In this document: positions 63,891-64,000 of the stretch, piece by piece
Layout: the number at the start of each line of letters is the position of its first letter
Numbering within the stretch: the stretch's first letter is position 1
From: Labia minor
Lineage: Eukaryota; Arthropoda; Insecta; Dermaptera; Spongiphoridae
Assembly: GCA_963082975.1 (NCBI GenBank)
Contig: CAUJBJ010000027.1
Coordinates: 172,001 to 236,000 of the forward strand
Reading direction: 5' to 3'
Length of the DNA stretch: 64,000 bases
Notes under the pieces: generated by a model
What the model saw: the letters and a program-made list of their open reading frames with translations, nothing else
Database searches by the model: none
Told to the model about the DNA's origin: nothing
Program-made: the position numbers and the translations under genes

Positions 63891-64000
63891 TATTTGAACA
63901 AAATCAGAATTTTCCGTAAGAATTCAATGAAAATATTTAAGAAATCGATCAAATATGAATTTATTCTTCAATAGAATCAGAAAATTAATAAAATAAAATA
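63883..64000 (+). repeat. Last, incomplete monomer (class d, positions 1-118)
   Basis: It begins CCCTTTAATATTTGAAC with AGAATTTT and CAATAG, and is cut by the window end inside the A-rich tail. The array continues beyond the window. Confidence 0.95.

Larger units (their letters stand above)
1..64000 (+). repeat. Satellite DNA array, 161-bp monomer, about 392 copies
   Basis: The window is a single head-to-tail tandem array with no interruption. The anchor CCCTTTAATATTT recurs every 161 bp (ccc at 161, 322, 483, 644 and so on), always on the plus strand. Three things break the strict period. Sixteen monomers carry a 57-bp internal duplication (218 bp). Seventeen monomers end in GGATTTTT with one extra T (T runs at 2572, 2895, 9933, 10256, 13856, 14179, 20732, 25781, 26104, 32659, 32982, 39859, 40665, 43943, 44749, 48027 and 48994). 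A few 1-2 bp indels also occur. With these counted, 391 whole monomers plus a 118-bp tail fill the window exactly. The monomer has stop codons in all three frames on both strands (plus: TAA at 6, TGA at 13, TAA at 35; minus-strand stops read as TTA at 5, TCA at 22, TCA at 42), so nothing here is protein-coding. A centromeric or heterochromatic role is inference. I do not recognise the family. Confidence 0.99.
40025..64000 (+). repeat. Right HOR territory
   Basis: It starts with the first TATAAATTT class b monomer at 40025, just after the end of the block shared with 21.4-25.96 kb. New variants dominate: CAGAATAAT, CACAATC, AGGAATTTT followed by CAGATTTTCC, AGAACCAG, AAACTAGG, CCTTAAG, TTAATTAGAATC, TGTCCGTCG, AAATTAAAAATG and AAAACTAA. 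Left-type runs (a-e-b-c'-b) reappear only at 51.8-52.4 and 53.1-53.8 kb. From about 54 kb on, long-range order is weaker and single-base private changes are more frequent. Confidence 0.8.

Noticed and set aside
1-64000. CRISPR array
   Set aside because: The repeated unit is the full 161 bp with no unique spacers between repeats. The variable sites are shared class variants, and there are no cas genes.
1-64000. Protein-coding repeat or long ORF
   Set aside because: Each monomer contains stop codons in all three frames on both strands, and 161 is not a multiple of three.
1-64000. Insect mitochondrial A+T-rich control region with tandem repeats
   Set aside because: The composition would fit, but 64 kb without any tRNA, rRNA or coding sequence is far beyond any mitochondrial control region I know of.
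1-64000. CENP-B box (NTTCGNNNNANNCGGGN)
   Set aside because: No CGGG occurs next to a TTCG on either strand. The TTTCCCG variants supply only a CCCG without the required CGAA partner.
1-64000. Telomeric or simple microsatellite tract
   Set aside because: There is no TTAGGG, TTTAGGG or TTAGG run. The A-rich tail (AAAATAAAATAAAAAAG) is only part of each monomer.
1-64000. TATA-box or promoter calls in the A/T-rich segments
   Set aside because: TATAAAAG occurs in many monomers, but it is expected at 80% A+T and nothing nearby is a gene. Transcription of the satellite cannot be judged from sequence.
1-64000. Known satellite family or named species
   Set aside because: I do not recognise the monomer. 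Period length and an EcoRI site alone are not enough to assign it to any described plant or insect satellite.

Overview
The whole 64 kb window is one uninterrupted satellite DNA array. It holds about 392 head-to-tail copies, all in the same orientation, of a 161-bp monomer that is about 79.5% A+T. The first base of the window is the second base of a monomer, and the last base falls at position 118 of another. I see no gene, RNA gene, transposon, CRISPR array or unique spacer. Every monomer carries stop codons in all six frames, so no coding region can span one. The bookkeeping closes exactly: 391 complete monomers x 161 bp, plus 16 insertions of 57 bp, plus a net 20 bp of small indels, plus a 118-bp tail, fill the window.

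Organism: this is eukaryotic heterochromatin, most likely (peri)centromeric or subtelomeric. That is inference from the array size, the near-nucleosomal period and the multi-kb higher-order structure. I do not recognise the monomer and cannot name a taxon. CpG is over-represented in the monomer (3 observed against about 1.7 expected), which argues weakly against a heavily CpG-methylated germ line.

Layout: monomers fall into recurring variant classes (called here a, b, c, c', d, e, f, g, h, i and others). The classes differ at a few diagnostic positions: 12-30, 42-54, 87-89, 103-105, 114-124, 134-140 and 150-161. Their order gives a nested higher-order repeat (HOR) architecture. Adjacent near-identical tandem copies exist with periods of 1,345 bp (8-mer), 1,506 bp (9-mer), 1,989 bp (12-mer), 4,084 bp (25-mer), 5,048 bp (31-mer) and 6,878 bp (42-mer). 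Dispersed block pairs also occur at offsets of 15,848, 11,284, 7,200, 14,078 and 4,567 bp. The best structural landmark is a 218-bp monomer (class h) carrying an internal 57-bp tandem duplication with AATGAA at its junction; it occurs 16 times.

Two territories are visible. Positions 1 to about 40,024 use one set of variants, including five EcoRV-bearing class i monomers. From about 40,025 to 64,000 a second set appears (ACCAG, AAACTAGG, TGTCCGTCG, AGGAATTTT, AAAACTAA) that I do not see in the left part, and class i disappears. The last 0.6 kb gathers private indels, which could mean a nearby array edge or consensus error. All comparisons were made by eye, so identity statements are approximate.
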